Shown here piece after piece: positions 1-9,492 of a DNA stretch of 64,000 nt. The stretch's first letter is position 1. Every line of letters starts with the position of its first letter. Origin of the DNA: Pedobacter hartonius. Its GTDB lineage: Bacteria > Bacteroidota > Bacteroidia > Sphingobacteriales > Sphingobacteriaceae. The position numbers were made by a program, and so were the translations under genes. The stretch is taken from positions 180,228 through 244,227 of the forward strand of contig NZ_FNRA01000009.1 in assembly GCF_900107535.1 (NCBI RefSeq), in the 5' to 3' direction. The notes beneath the pieces were generated by a model, which saw only the letters and a program-made list of their open reading frames with translations, was not told the origin of the DNA and did no database searches.

Positions 1-278
1 CGTGAGCTCCAGTCGGCATCATTGTCTGGCGCGCTCCAGGTACCGTTGCTGATATTGTTGGCCATCAGCTCGTAAGAGATATCGCTGTTTACATCCTGCA
101 CTGCTAAAACTTCTACGGTGCTGTACAACTGGTTGGCCGCTTTTTGGAAGTCGGTCCCGCTCTTCCAGAACTGACCGTCGTTCAGTTCATCCTTAGGTGA
201 TAAATCAATTTTCTGACAACCTGAAAGCAGCAGCAGTAAAAGAGCACCTTTAACGATTGTGGATATATATTTCTTCAT
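1..278 (-). CDS. SusD/RagB-family outer-membrane lipoprotein, N-terminal part (runs off window)
   Basis: About 92 residues are visible, starting at the ATG at 276-278. A short lysine start and a hydrophobic run end in LLLLLSGC, a lipoprotein signal with the acylated cysteine at about residue 21. It continues with LSPKDELNDGQFWKS and a QLYSTVEVL stretch, typical of the first helices of SusD proteins. It lies 26 bp downstream of the SusC gene, as in canonical SusCD pairs, so it should be the surface glycan-binding partner of that porin. The rest lies left of the window. Confidence 0.9.
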   Translation of the reverse strand, partial: MKKYISTIVKGALLLLLLSGCQKIDLSPKDELNDGQFWKSGTDFQKAANQLYSTVEVLAVQDVNSDISYELMANNISNGTWSAPDNDADWSS

Positions 279-304
279 GATTGTATAATGGTTATTGCTA
301 TAAA

Positions 305-3300
305 TTAGAAAACTACGCTTACACCAAGCGAGTAATTGCGTGTAAATGGATAGTCGGCAAAACTGCCACCGTTTTCAGGGTCCCACCCTCCCGGTGCGTT
401 ATGGAATTCAAACAGGTCTTCGCCGCTAAAGTAGAGCCTGATCTTGTCGATCTTCATTTTCTGAAGCAGCCTTTTCGGGATTGTATACCCCACCTGCAGG
501 TTTTTCACCCGTACGTATTGTATTTTGTGTCTCGTATTGTCTGATATCGCATAGTTGTATGAGCGTTTACCCTTCAGGGTGATGGCCGGATATTTGGCAT
601 CGGTACGTTCCGGCGTCCATGTTTTACCATACCAGTAAGAAGCACTCTGGTACCATGGCTGAGAAAATGGCATAGCCGCATCACCTTCTAAAAACATGGT
701 CCTTTCACCTGAGCCCTGCAGAAAAGCAGAAACATCAAAGCCTTTATAACCGGCACCCAGGTTTAAGCCGAAATTATAGCGCGGGTTGGTATTGCCCAGG
801 TAAACTGCGTCACCGCTGCCTGGTTTGCCATCACCCAATACTGACAGCCTGCCGTCACCATCCAAGTCTTTATATTTTGCATCACCAATTCCTACTTCAG
901 ACTGGATCACTCCTTCCTGCGGGAAACGCAAACGGTATGCCGCCAGTTCTGCCGCAGTCTGGATGATTCCGTCAAACTGGTACCCAAAATAAGAATTGGT
1001 TGAATAACCCACCGGGGTACTGTTTAAACCCAGTCCGATCAGGTTATTCCCTATGCGGGTAGCCACCTTGTTTTTGGCATCACTGATGTTGACCCGTACA
1101 GAATAATCTACCTCACCTGCTTTATCTCTCCATCCTAAGGATACTTCCCATCCCTTAACCTCCAGTCTGCCGCTATTGGTAGCCGGAGCGCTGATTCCGA
1201 GCGCTGAAGGATAAGAAACCGGGATCAGCATATTTTTATTTGTCTTCCAGAAATAATCAGCCGAAGCCGTTAACCTGTTTTTTAACAGGCTTACATCTGC
1301 ACCTATGTTTTTAGAGATGATAGTTTCCCAGGTACGCGCTGAGGAAACCAGGTTACTCTGCTGCGCCAGCTGGCCACGCACTGCGTTGCCAAAAGGATAA
1401 TAGTTAGGGCTGATGGTGATCAGCTCAATATAATCGTAAGCACCAATCCCACTCTGGTTCCCCATTTCTCCATAAGATGCCCTCACCTTCAAGTCATCAA
1501 AAATATTCAGTTTTTTGATCAGCGATTCTTCACCTATACGCCAGGTAGCCGTTGCCCCAGGGAAATATCCCCAGCGGCTGCTTGGTGCAAAACGGGAACT
1601 CCCGTCCGCGCGAATGGTACCTTCCAGCAGGTATTTATTGTCATACGCATAATTAACCCGGGAAAAAAACGAATTGATCGTATAGGCATTCCCCATACTG
1701 GTAGCGGATTGGTCCTGCGGACTGCCCAGGTTCAGTGGCAGGGCCAGCTGCTGGTCAAAGTTGATCCTTTTGGCGCTAAAGGTATCAAAGTCTGACGACT
1801 CATTAGCCGCACCGGCCATCACACCGATATCATGTTTGCCGAATGAGGTTTTATAATCCGCATAAGCCGTAAAGTTCTTGTACAGGGTTTTGCTGTAACT
1901 CCGCTCCGCGCTATTTGGCTTCCGCGCAGTACGGTGGTTTACGTTTTCCCAGTTATAGTTGTAGATCATTTTCTGCACGATATAACTGTCCTTGTCCGTT
2001 TTACGCACTACCGCGCGCCCGATTATGTTCAGCCCTTTTACCGGTTGCCAGGTCAGCTGGTTATTCACTGTTAAATTGCCTGTTACCTGTTTGGTATCAC
2101 CACCTTCTTCTAACACCTGCGCCGGGTTATCGAAACCCTCAAAGGTGTAAAACCTGCCTGCCGGATTGTAGAGCGGTGCCCAACTCCGTGTTTTGTAGAT
2201 CAGTTCCCAAACATTTTGTCCGTAACCCAATACCGAGGCGAAGTTGCGGCTTCCTGCTTCGTATGAAAAATTGAGATCATACTGCAGGTTTTTCTGCAGT
2301 TCTACATTTAATTTGGTACGGACGTAATATCTTTTGTCGTCATCTATCCCAAATTTCGGGATCCCCTGCTCCTGTGGTGCACCCAGCGAAACCAGGTAAG
2401 AGTACTTTTCACCACCACCGGATAAGCCCAGGTTATAATTCTGGAGACTGCCGTTGCCAATAATCATTTCGTTATAATCCTGGTTCTTGTAAAACTTGGG
2501 GTAACCAGACCAGCGCCCCCATTTGGTAGAAGAAGGCAATACCGTGGTACTTCCCTGCTGGATCAGCGCCAGCTCTTCCGGTGTATATTCTGTAGGGAAA
2601 GAGCCATCTGTAATCTCGAGGCCCATTACCGCGTGTTCATATAAACTGGCTGGCTTTTTTAACAATGCCGGCGCTTTGATCGCGTAAAAAGCATCCAGGT
2701 TAATCTTTAAAGCCTGGTTTCTTTTACCCGTTTTTGTGGTCACCAAAATTACCCCATCTGCCGCACGCGCGCCATAAATAGCCGCTGTACCGTCCTTTAG
2801 TACCGATACATTGTCGATATCTGCCGGGTTGATCAGGTTTAAATCGCCCTCTGCTCCATCAATCAGCACCAATGGAGAGCCGCCGTTGATAGAAGAAATA
2901 TCACGTACCCGCAGCGTTGGCGCATTACCCGGCGCACCACCATTACGTGTAACCGTTAATCCCGGTACTGCACCCTGCAAAGCATTTGCTGCATTCCTTA
3001 CCGGGCGCGACTCAAAGGTTTTAGCATCAGTTGTACCCACGGCACCGCCCAGGAAAGCACGTTTTACAGTACCATAACCCACTACCACCAGCTCGTTCAG
3101 CGTATGCAGGTCTGCATGTAAAACAATATCCAGATCGGCCACTTCTCCTACCTTAACCTCCAGGTTTTCGAATCCTACATAACTGAACACCAGCAAACTC
3201 CCTATCTCTGCGTTCAGGCTGAAATGCCCGTTCACATTGGTTACTGCGCCCATGTTACTTCCTTTTATCTTCACACTTACACCGGGCATAGGCAAACCCG

Positions 3301-3769
3301 TTTCGTCTTTTACCGTTCCGGTAATCTTAACAGCGGCTTTCTCATTACCCGCTGCTGCACTGCCCGCATTGGTTTTTTCTGTTGAAGGCGTTATTGTAAT
3401 AATAATATGTTTGGCATCCAGTTCAGTGATGATACCATCATAACCTTCCAGCAACCTGCGGAAGATCTTATCCAGCAACTCATTTTTAACTTTCAGGGTC
3501 ACATGTTTTTTGACATCAAATTTCTGTGAATTATAGGCTACAAAAATTCCGGTCCTGCGTTCAATTTCTGCAATGACATCTGCTATGGCACCATCTTTCA
3601 CGTCGAGCGAGATGCGCGTATTTTTCAGTGTCTGTGAATCCAGCTCCGCAGCCGCCAGGGAAACCTGCGGGCAAAAGAACAGTGCAATAGCGAAAACTAT
3701 GAACAGGCTACCTGTCCTTATTCTAATATTTTGACGTTGTAAAAAGGCTTTACAATAATTATTTTGCAT
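305..3769 (-). CDS. SusC/RagA-family TonB-dependent outer-membrane transporter with STN domain
   Basis: 1154 residues, normal for a SusC with an N-terminal signalling extension. Order: signal peptide (about residues 1-40); secretin/TonB short N-terminal domain (about 50-120, with DVIAEIERRTGIFVAYNSQK); carboxypeptidase-like regulatory domain (about 150-215, GTVKDETGLPMPGVSVKIKG); TonB-box-like LNELVVVGYGTVKR; plug (LIDGAEGDLNLINPADIDNV); a 22-strand type barrel ending in aromatic VVF. It imports oligosaccharides across the outer membrane using TonB energy. The STN domain is the part that contacts a FecR anti-sigma factor, and a FecR gene lies directly upstream, so substrate-responsive trans-envelope control is likely. 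Intact. Confidence 0.96.
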   Translation of the reverse strand: MQNNYCKAFLQRQNIRIRTGSLFIVFAIALFFCPQVSLAAAELDSQTLKNTRISLDVKDGAIADVIAEIERRTGIFVAYNSQKFDVKKHVTLKVKNELLDKIFRRLLEGYDGIITELDAKHIIITITPSTEKTNAGSAAAGNEKAAVKITGTVKDETGLPMPGVSVKIKGSNMGAVTNVNGHFSLNAEIGSLLVFSYVGFENLEVKVGEVADLDIVLHADLHTLNELVVVGYGTVKRAFLGGAVGTTDAKTFESRPVRNAANALQGAVPGLTVTRNGGAPGNAPTLRVRDISSINGGSPLVLIDGAEGDLNLINPADIDNVSVLKDGTAAIYGARAADGVILVTTKTGKRNQALKINLDAFYAIKAPALLKKPASLYEHAVMGLEITDGSFPTEYTPEELALIQQGSTTVLPSSTKWGRWSGYPKFYKNQDYNEMIIGNGSLQNYNLGLSGGGEKYSYLVSLGAPQEQGIPKFGIDDDKRYYVRTKLNVELQKNLQYDLNFSYEAGSRNFASVLGYGQNVWELIYKTRSWAPLYNPAGRFYTFEGFDNPAQVLEEGGDTKQVTGNLTVNNQLTWQPVKGLNIIGRAVVRKTDKDSYIVQKMIYNYNWENVNHRTARKPNSAERSYSKTLYKNFTAYADYKTSFGKHDIGVMAGAANESSDFDTFSAKRINFDQQLALPLNLGSPQDQSATSMGNAYTINSFFSRVNYAYDNKYLLEGTIRADGSSRFAPSSRWGYFPGATATWRIGEESLIKKLNIFDDLKVRASYGEMGNQSGIGAYDYIELITISPNYYPFGNAVRGQLAQQSNLVSSARTWETIISKNIGADVSLLKNRLTASADYFWKTNKNMLIPVSYPSALGISAPATNSGRLEVKGWEVSLGWRDKAGEVDYSVRVNISDAKNKVATRIGNNLIGLGLNSTPVGYSTNSYFGYQFDGIIQTAAELAAYRLRFPQEGVIQSEVGIGDAKYKDLDGDGRLSVLGDGKPGSGDAVYLGNTNPRYNFGLNLGAGYKGFDVSAFLQGSGERTMFLEGDAAMPFSQPWYQSASYWYGKTWTPERTDAKYPAITLKGKRSYNYAISDNTRHKIQYVRVKNLQVGYTIPKRLLQKMKIDKIRLYFSGEDLFEFHNAPGGWDPENGGSFADYPFTRNYSLGVSVVF

Positions 3770-3883
3770 TTTTGAATTAAGTTTTAATGATTAGAGATCT
3801 TAAAATGATTGCCTGCGCTGCTTCAGCCGGGCAGATAACGGGGAGTGTTTCAGCATTTCCCGTTATTTAAGTTTTGAGTCAGT

Positions 3884-4861
3884 TTATTTACATGCTGTGG
3901 TGTTAATGGTTAAACGATCCTGTTGATTGAATTTACAGGTGATGCCAGCTACACTGGTTAACACCTGGAGTGTTTTGCCGAGCGTTTCATCGCCAATACG
4001 GAGCGTATAACGGCAGTCAGACTTAACTTTCCCTGTCAGCCCGATGCTGATATTGAACCTGCGTTCCAGTTTCCTTGCAATTGCCGGTATGGATTCATTG
4101 TCTATATAAACCGTACCTGTGCGCCAGGCAGATATATGATCGGCATCGGCCGGAATGACCTTTGTGCTTTGAGTGGTTCTATTGTAGACCAATTGTTTTC
4201 CTGGTGTAACACCCGGAGATAAATTTGGTTGTTTGCCTGTTGCAGCATCCTGATCTACCCTTACCTTTCCTTCAGCAACGGTGACAGTCAGCTCTTCTTC
4301 ATTCTGATAGGCCTGCACGTTAAATGCAGTTCCAAGTACCCTGGTGCGCAGCACTCCTGTGCTAACAATAAATGGCCGCGAAGGATCTTTAGCCACCTGG
4401 AAAAAGGCTTCGCCCGAAAGCGAGACCTCCCTGGTATTTTGTTTGAAGTCTGACTGTATTTTAAGCACAGAGCCCGAGTTTAGCGTCACTATAGAACCGT
4501 CAGACAGCTTCAGCACTTTTTGCTGTCCGTTAAGGGCACTATATTCCTTTGATGAACGGGCTGAAGAATCCGCGGCGCGGTAGATGATAAATGAAATGGA
4601 CAGCAGTAAAATAAACAGTGCAGCAATGCGGAAGTAGCGTGGCAAACGAAATACGCCGGGCTGTTCAGCATGTACCTGATGAAGGACTGTCCTTTTAACT
4701 TTGTTGAGTGAAAATCGTTCCTGCACTCTTCCCGGAAGCGGGGAATGATCAAAGGAACTATACCAGGCTTCAAGCCTTTCCTTTTCTTCGGGGCTGCATT
4801 CATCTGCCAGATATTTCTTTAGCAGGGTTTTTTCTTCTTCAGTTTTACGTGATGTTTCCAT
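3884..4861 (-). CDS. FecR-family anti-sigma factor
   Basis: 325 residues. The N-terminal cytoplasmic part (about 1-75) carries the KKYLADECSPEEKERLEAWY type anti-sigma helix. One membrane helix follows at about 77-97 (RIAALFILLLSISFIIYRA). The periplasmic FecR domain (about 110-210) contains LSDGSIVTLNSGSVLKI and RVLGTAFNVQAY, and a C-terminal DUF4974-like domain contains ARKLERRFNISI. It should hold the adjacent ECF sigma factor and release it when the SusC STN domain signals. It lies between the sigma gene (59 bp upstream) and SusC (114 bp downstream), in the usual order. Confidence 0.95.
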   Translation of the reverse strand: METSRKTEEEKTLLKKYLADECSPEEKERLEAWYSSFDHSPLPGRVQERFSLNKVKRTVLHQVHAEQPGVFRLPRYFRIAALFILLLSISFIIYRAADSSARSSKEYSALNGQQKVLKLSDGSIVTLNSGSVLKIQSDFKQNTREVSLSGEAFFQVAKDPSRPFIVSTGVLRTRVLGTAFNVQAYQNEEELTVTVAEGKVRVDQDAATGKQPNLSPGVTPGKQLVYNRTTQSTKVIPADADHISAWRTGTVYIDNESIPAIARKLERRFNISIGLTGKVKSDCRYTLRIGDETLGKTLQVLTSVAGITCKFNQQDRLTINTTACK

Positions 4862-4920
4862 TCACCTGTATAATTGAAGAAATGCGCTTCTGGTACCGTT
4901 AAATAATTATGATCAGTACA

Positions 4921-5502
4921 TTAACTTAAAAACAGGAGGAAAGGGATGAGCTGGATCATGTGTCTTGCACTTAATTTACCACGTAAGATCTTAGATGCCA
5001 GGGTGATATTATTTTTAACGGTTTGTTCGGAAACGCTTAACATGGAGGCAATCTCCCTTACAGAAAGATGTTCTTTACGGCTCAGCAGGAAAATCTGCCG
5101 CATGGTTGATGGCATTTTCTCTACTTCGTGATCCAGTATGGTCTCTAATTCCCTGGCAATCATAAATTCTTCTGCCGGATATTCAAAGGGCTCGGCCCTG
5201 GCCAGTAACAGCTGGCTGTGTTCAATTTCTACAGCAGTCCTTGAATAATAAGCGAAAACACTTCTTTTTGCAGCCCCCATCAGGTAAGGGCGAATGCTGT
5301 CCTTGATCACGATCGTCTGACGGTTCTTCCAGAGTGAAATAAAAATGTTCTGTAAGATCTCTTCCGTTTCTGTTTCAGATCCGGTACGCTGGTAAACATG
5401 CCTGAAGAGCGGCTGATTGTAACGGTCAAAAACGGCCGTAAACGCACGTTCGTTATCCAGTCGGATCATCGTGAACAACTCTTCGTCTGATAACTTTTTC
5501 AT
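4921..5502 (-). CDS. ECF RNA polymerase sigma factor (sigma-70 family, Bacteroidota SusCD type)
   Basis: 193 residues from the chosen ATG at 5500-5502 (MKKLSDEELF); an in-frame ATG 18 bp further upstream is possible but gives an atypical start. Region 2 is seen as VFDRYNQPLFRHVYQRTGSE and TEEILQNIFISLWKNR. Region 4 is seen as MPSTMRQIFLLSRKEHLSV followed by a helix-turn-helix (REIASMLSVSEQTVKNNI). It should direct polymerase to the SusCD operon downstream and be inhibited by the FecR product. The C-terminus is a hydrophobic tail (LIPFLLFLS), slightly unusual. Confidence 0.94.
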   Translation of the reverse strand: MKKLSDEELFTMIRLDNERAFTAVFDRYNQPLFRHVYQRTGSETETEEILQNIFISLWKNRQTIVIKDSIRPYLMGAAKRSVFAYYSRTAVEIEHSQLLLARAEPFEYPAEEFMIARELETILDHEVEKMPSTMRQIFLLSRKEHLSVREIASMLSVSEQTVKNNITLASKILRGKLSARHMIQLIPFLLFLS

Positions 5503-5771
5503 AAACTTTCGCTGGCACAAGATACTGTGCCAATGTAAAGTGTATGTTATGTCAGGTTTGCTTTATTGGTCCTGCAAAATTCTTTGCGGTTCATCAAAAA
5601 TAACAATATCAACCGGCCCCAGTAGTCCTGAGGGCTCCAGCCCGCCTTTGGGACCAGGCCCGAACAGGGCATTCGTTTTCCTGAGGTCAGCCTTTAGCAG
5701 GAGCAGGCACAGATCTATCTTTTAGGTACGTTATATTTTTTGGATAAAAAACACTTCAATTTTATACTGTA

Positions 5772-8426
5772 TTATCTGCTGAAATGGTGATCACCAGCCT
5801 GTACCGTATATTTCTTATAATTCCTGCCCTGCGCGTCAGGCACAAAAACGTCTGCAGTGGTATTTTGCGGAATCGTCACGTTCAGCTCCAATTTTTGATC
5901 TGCAATTTCCCACCTGCTTTTGATCTGCCCGTAAGGACAATCGTAGCTGGCTTCAGCCCAGGTAAGTTTTCCCCCTAAAAGAGGTTTTATCAGTATCTTT
6001 TTATAACCCGGTTCAGCCGCCTGTATACCCGCGATGTTTTGGTATATCCAGTCGCCAATGGCACCATAGGCATAATGGTTATAGGAATTCATGGATGCTT
6101 CCTCAAAAGTGCCGTCAGTTTTAATGCCGTCCCATCTTTCCCAGATCGTTGTTGCGCCTTGTTTGATCGGATATAACCAGGAAGGGTAGCTCTCCTGTAA
6201 CAATAGTTTGTAAGCCACATCGGCATGACCAAACCTCGTCAGGGCGTCGCACAGATATGGTGTCCCTAAAAACCCTGTAGTGAGGTGGTTTCCATAACCG
6301 GCAATGTTTTTCGCTAACCGGTCTGCCGCCTGCTGCCTCAAACTTACGGGCAACATATCAAATTCCAGAGCCAGCGCGTAGGCCGTTTGTGTATCGGATG
6401 AGATCAGGCCGTTTGGCGTTACATATTCCTTCACAAAGGCATCTTTGATCTTTTTCAACAGCTGTGAGTAATAGATTTCATCAGTTTTTTTGTTGAGTAT
6501 TTTTGCTGAGTTGATCAGGATCTGCAGGGAGTAGGCATAAAAACATTGTGCAATCAGGTATTTGTTGGTGATTGCCGAAGTACCGTCTCTGTCATTATTC
6601 AAGCTGTAGAACAGCCAGTCGCCAAAGTGATTGCCACTTACCCAGAGGTCTCTTTTGCTTTGCTTTGTGATGTAACCTACCCATGCTTTCATGCTGGGGA
6701 ACTGGTCTGCCAGGATCTGCCTGTCACCATAAGCCAGGTACATATTCCAGGGTACAATGGCCGTTACATCACCCCAGCCCGAACTTCCTCCGACTTCATT
6801 TTTACCATCGGTAAAGATATCCGGAATGATGTAAGGGATACTGCCGGACGGATACTGGTCTGCAGCTACATCTTTCAGCCATTTGGTAAAGAAGTTATGT
6901 ACATCCATGTTAAATGCTGCCGTGTGGGCAAAAACCTGTGCATCACCTGTCCATCCCAACCGTTCATCACGTTGCGGGCAATCCGTAGGGACATCCAGAA
7001 AGTTTCCTTTTTGCCCCCATTGTATATTATGCTGCAATTGGTTGAGCATCGGGTTGGAGCACTTAAAACTTCCGGTAGTCCGCATATCTGAATAAATCGT
7101 AACCGCAGTAAAATCGTCCGGGTTTAAATCACCTTTAAGACCTTCAATTTTAACATACCGGAATCCCTGCCAGGTAAACTGTGGTTCAAAAACATGTTTG
7201 TCGTTATCCTTTAAAATATAAATGTTCTGTGCTTTTGCTGACCTCAAATTTTCGGTATAAAAATTACCGGCCTTATCCAGCACCTCGGCATGTGATACTT
7301 TAATGGAATCCCCGGCCCTGCCCTTTATATTCAAGCTGACCCAGCCCACCAGGTTCTGCCCGAAATCAATTACTTTTTCTCCGGAGGGTGTGGTAATTAC
7401 CTTAAGGGGTTTAAAGGTTTCATGTTTGGTTACCGGCTCATTATAGGTAGCTACCAGATTGGTTTTGGGATAGGTATTTACTTTTACCGGCTGCCAGTCC
7501 GCACTGTTATAGCCTGATGTCAGCCATCCTTTCTGCTCCTTTCTCGTGTCTATCGTGCATCCGTCATAGATCTCTGCAAAGCGCAGCGCCCCGGTTGACG
7601 ACCTCCAGTTTTCATCAGAGACAATCATTTGTACAGAGCCGTCACGGTAGGTAACTTTGATCTGCAGCAGCAATGCCACCTCCTTCCCATAAAAATCAGG
7701 TCTTGGATGATCGGGGCCCAAAGGACTTCTGTACCAGCCGCTGCCGAGTGCAACTCCTATGGCATTCGCTCCTTGTTTCATCAAACCTGTAACATCATAT
7801 ACTTGGTACTGCAATCTTTTATTATAGCTTGTCCAGCCCGGTGTAAGGTAAGCGTTGCCTACCTTTTGCCCGTTGATGTTCGCTTCATAAAACCCATGAG
7901 AGGTAATATAGGCCGTAGCCTCTGCTATTTCCCTGTTCAAAGAAAAATCTGTCCGGAGTAATGGAGCAGGATCATTTACGGCATTTTTTTCTGCAGGGCT
8001 GATCCATTTTGCCTGCCAGTCTGTCGTTGACAGCAGTGCCATTTTCCAGGATACCGGCTGGCTCCATGCAGATGGTTTGCCATCATTAGACCAAACGCGC
8101 ACTTTCCATGAATACATCTGCCCTGATCTTAAGGGACTCCCGCCATAGGGCACATATATGGACTGTAGCGAAGGTACTTTCCCGCTTGTCCATATCGCAG
8201 CGGCTTTACCGTTTTTAACATCAGCAGTGTCTACCTCAATTTCATAAGCCTGCTGAAGAACAGGCTTACCGCTTTTTTCTGCCAACTGCCAGCTAAAACG
8301 CGGCTTGCGGATATCAATGTTATTGGGTTCCTTCTGGTTCTCCGTCAAGAGGTTTACCACATCAACCTGGGCGGTCAAAGTATTGGTAAAAAGCAAAAAA
8401 CACACTACAGCTAATAAAATTCTCAT
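5772..8426 (-). CDS. alpha-L-rhamnosidase, glycoside hydrolase family 78
   Basis: 884 residues with an N-terminal signal peptide ending TLTAQ, so secreted or periplasmic. Domains in order: Ig-like N-terminal module (about 25-130); rhamnosidase N domain (about 165-330, with SHGFYEANINGQKVG and GSGWYRSPLGPDHPR); concanavalin-like middle module (about 345-450); (alpha/alpha)6 catalytic barrel (about 455-800) with the family signature DCPQRDERLGWTGDAQ, whose DER glutamate is the expected general acid; C-terminal beta module. It inverts at terminal alpha-L-rhamnosyl linkages of plant pectin or flavonoid glycosides. A terminator just upstream suggests its own promoter. It probably belonged to a larger utilisation locus (see the SusD scrap at 8492-8710). 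Confidence 0.95.
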   Translation of the reverse strand: MRILLAVVCFLLFTNTLTAQVDVVNLLTENQKEPNNIDIRKPRFSWQLAEKSGKPVLQQAYEIEVDTADVKNGKAAAIWTSGKVPSLQSIYVPYGGSPLRSGQMYSWKVRVWSNDGKPSAWSQPVSWKMALLSTTDWQAKWISPAEKNAVNDPAPLLRTDFSLNREIAEATAYITSHGFYEANINGQKVGNAYLTPGWTSYNKRLQYQVYDVTGLMKQGANAIGVALGSGWYRSPLGPDHPRPDFYGKEVALLLQIKVTYRDGSVQMIVSDENWRSSTGALRFAEIYDGCTIDTRKEQKGWLTSGYNSADWQPVKVNTYPKTNLVATYNEPVTKHETFKPLKVITTPSGEKVIDFGQNLVGWVSLNIKGRAGDSIKVSHAEVLDKAGNFYTENLRSAKAQNIYILKDNDKHVFEPQFTWQGFRYVKIEGLKGDLNPDDFTAVTIYSDMRTTGSFKCSNPMLNQLQHNIQWGQKGNFLDVPTDCPQRDERLGWTGDAQVFAHTAAFNMDVHNFFTKWLKDVAADQYPSGSIPYIIPDIFTDGKNEVGGSSGWGDVTAIVPWNMYLAYGDRQILADQFPSMKAWVGYITKQSKRDLWVSGNHFGDWLFYSLNNDRDGTSAITNKYLIAQCFYAYSLQILINSAKILNKKTDEIYYSQLLKKIKDAFVKEYVTPNGLISSDTQTAYALALEFDMLPVSLRQQAADRLAKNIAGYGNHLTTGFLGTPYLCDALTRFGHADVAYKLLLQESYPSWLYPIKQGATTIWERWDGIKTDGTFEEASMNSYNHYAYGAIGDWIYQNIAGIQAAEPGYKKILIKPLLGGKLTWAEASYDCPYGQIKSRWEIADQKLELNVTIPQNTTADVFVPDAQGRNYKKYTVQAGDHHFSR

Positions 8427-8455
8427 ATTCGGTCAGTTTCAATTATGTACTGGGC

Positions 8456-8490
8456 AAAAAGCTATAGTCTGGCAGACTATAGCTTTTTTT
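8456..8490. terminator. strong bidirectional intrinsic terminator hairpin
   Basis: An 11-bp perfect stem (AGCTATAGTCT / AGACTATAGCT) with a GGC loop, flanked by A5 on the left and T7 on the right, so it can terminate on both strands. It sits just after the stop of the SusD remnant (minus strand) and before the rhamnosidase start. Confidence 0.85.
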
Positions 8491-8491
8491 A

Positions 8492-8710
8492 TTAAAAATA
8501 AGAATTAAACTCAACTTCAGATGCCGGTGTAGGGAACAACAACCGGATGTTTGTATAGGAAGCCGGCGTCGGGCCTTTTCCTGCAGGAAAATAATAGGCC
8601 TGTGGGTTGGTTTTCACCCTTTTACCATAGGCTTTCATCATCTGGTCGGCCATTCCGAAATGGACAAGATCCAGCCATCTTTTATTTTCATTGCTACATT
8701 GTAAACGCAT
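8492..8710 (-). pseudogene. C-terminal remnant of a second SusD/RagB-family protein
   Basis: 72 open codons matching only the last part of a SusD protein. NENKRWLDLVHFGMADQMMK corresponds to the usual 'ENKRWFDLVRFG' helix near the C-terminus, and LLFPTPASEVEFNSYF matches the conserved 'PIPxSEIxxNP' ending. No lipoprotein signal or N-terminal 400 or so residues are present. The match stops at about 8700, immediately next to the stop codon of the alpha/beta hydrolase gene at 8717. This indicates deletion or replacement of the rest of the SusD (and presumably its SusC). A terminator follows it, as expected for the end of an old operon. Confidence 0.85.
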
Positions 8711-8716
8711 TTACAT

Positions 8717-9478
8717 CTATAGCAGCGCAATCTTCTTCAGGATGTCACTCACTTCTTCCGGCATGGAAAGAGAGGGAGAATGACCGGTATTCAACGTATA
8801 AACATTGGTGATAGCCGCTGCAGCGATCATCTCTTTCTGCAGGTCATTTCCAATACCGTGATCTTGTAATGTTTCAATATAATATTTAGCTATCCGTCCA
8901 AAATTCCCATCACTTAAAAATACGGGATCTGAAAACGGGGCAGCTGGTTCAGGCCTGTAATTTTCAAGAATCAGTTGTTGTACGTCATCAGAAGCACCCT
9001 GGCAAAAAATGTTAACAATATCTTCCTGTTTGATGTCAAATTCAGATTGATCTTCAGATACCAGCAGGGAAGCCCCGAGAAGTGATTGTTTGTCGGGTAA
9101 GGAGAGTGCATAGGCAGACTGCCCGCTCGCCGGAACATATGCAGCTACATAAACCAGCTTTTCTATCAGGTTCGGAATTTGTTCTGCCACACCAGAAATA
9201 GTCATTCCGGCCAGACTATGGCCTACAAGTATCACCCTGGTCCCGATTGCTGTAATTTTTTCGGTTACATCAGTGATATAGGAGTCCATATGCAAAGTTT
9301 TGTGATCGGTATGATCCTCTCCATGCCCTGGCAGCTGAATTGAGGTAACCTGGTATCCATCATTCAAAAGCAGCGCTTTCACCTTTTCCCATGCATAGGG
9401 TGCTTGCCAGGCGGCATGTACAAGCACAAAAGTTTTCCTGACGGCGAAAGTACCGGCATTGATCAAAATATCGTTCAT
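8717..9478 (-). CDS. alpha/beta-fold hydrolase (esterase-like)
   Basis: 253 residues. FVLVHAAWQAPYAWEKVKAL near the start is the oxyanion-hole region of the small plant-esterase-like hydrolases. The nucleophile elbow is VGHSLAGM (serine at about residue 88). A late histidine in NTGHSPSLSMPEEV completes a plausible Ser-His-acid triad. No signal peptide, so cytoplasmic. The substrate cannot be told. It is 14 bp downstream of the MaoC-like gene and may be cotranscribed with it. Its stop abuts the SusD remnant. Confidence 0.88.
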   Translation of the reverse strand: MNDILINAGTFAVRKTFVLVHAAWQAPYAWEKVKALLLNDGYQVTSIQLPGHGEDHTDHKTLHMDSYITDVTEKITAIGTRVILVGHSLAGMTISGVAEQIPNLIEKLVYVAAYVPASGQSAYALSLPDKQSLLGASLLVSEDQSEFDIKQEDIVNIFCQGASDDVQQLILENYRPEPAAPFSDPVFLSDGNFGRIAKYYIETLQDHGIGNDLQKEMIAAAAITNVYTLNTGHSPSLSMPEEVSDILKKIALL

Positions 9479-9492
9479 GATTTGAGTTTTAG

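Noticed and set aside
5521..5771. Open frame of about 84 codons on the plus strand across the sigma-factor start region
   Set aside because: Low-complexity Ser/Pro/Gly composition, no family match, antisense to the sigma gene start; most likely just the promoter region.
6546..7095. Long plus-strand open frame (181 codons) inside the rhamnosidase
   Set aside because: Antisense to a clearly coding GH78 catalytic domain; no independent support.
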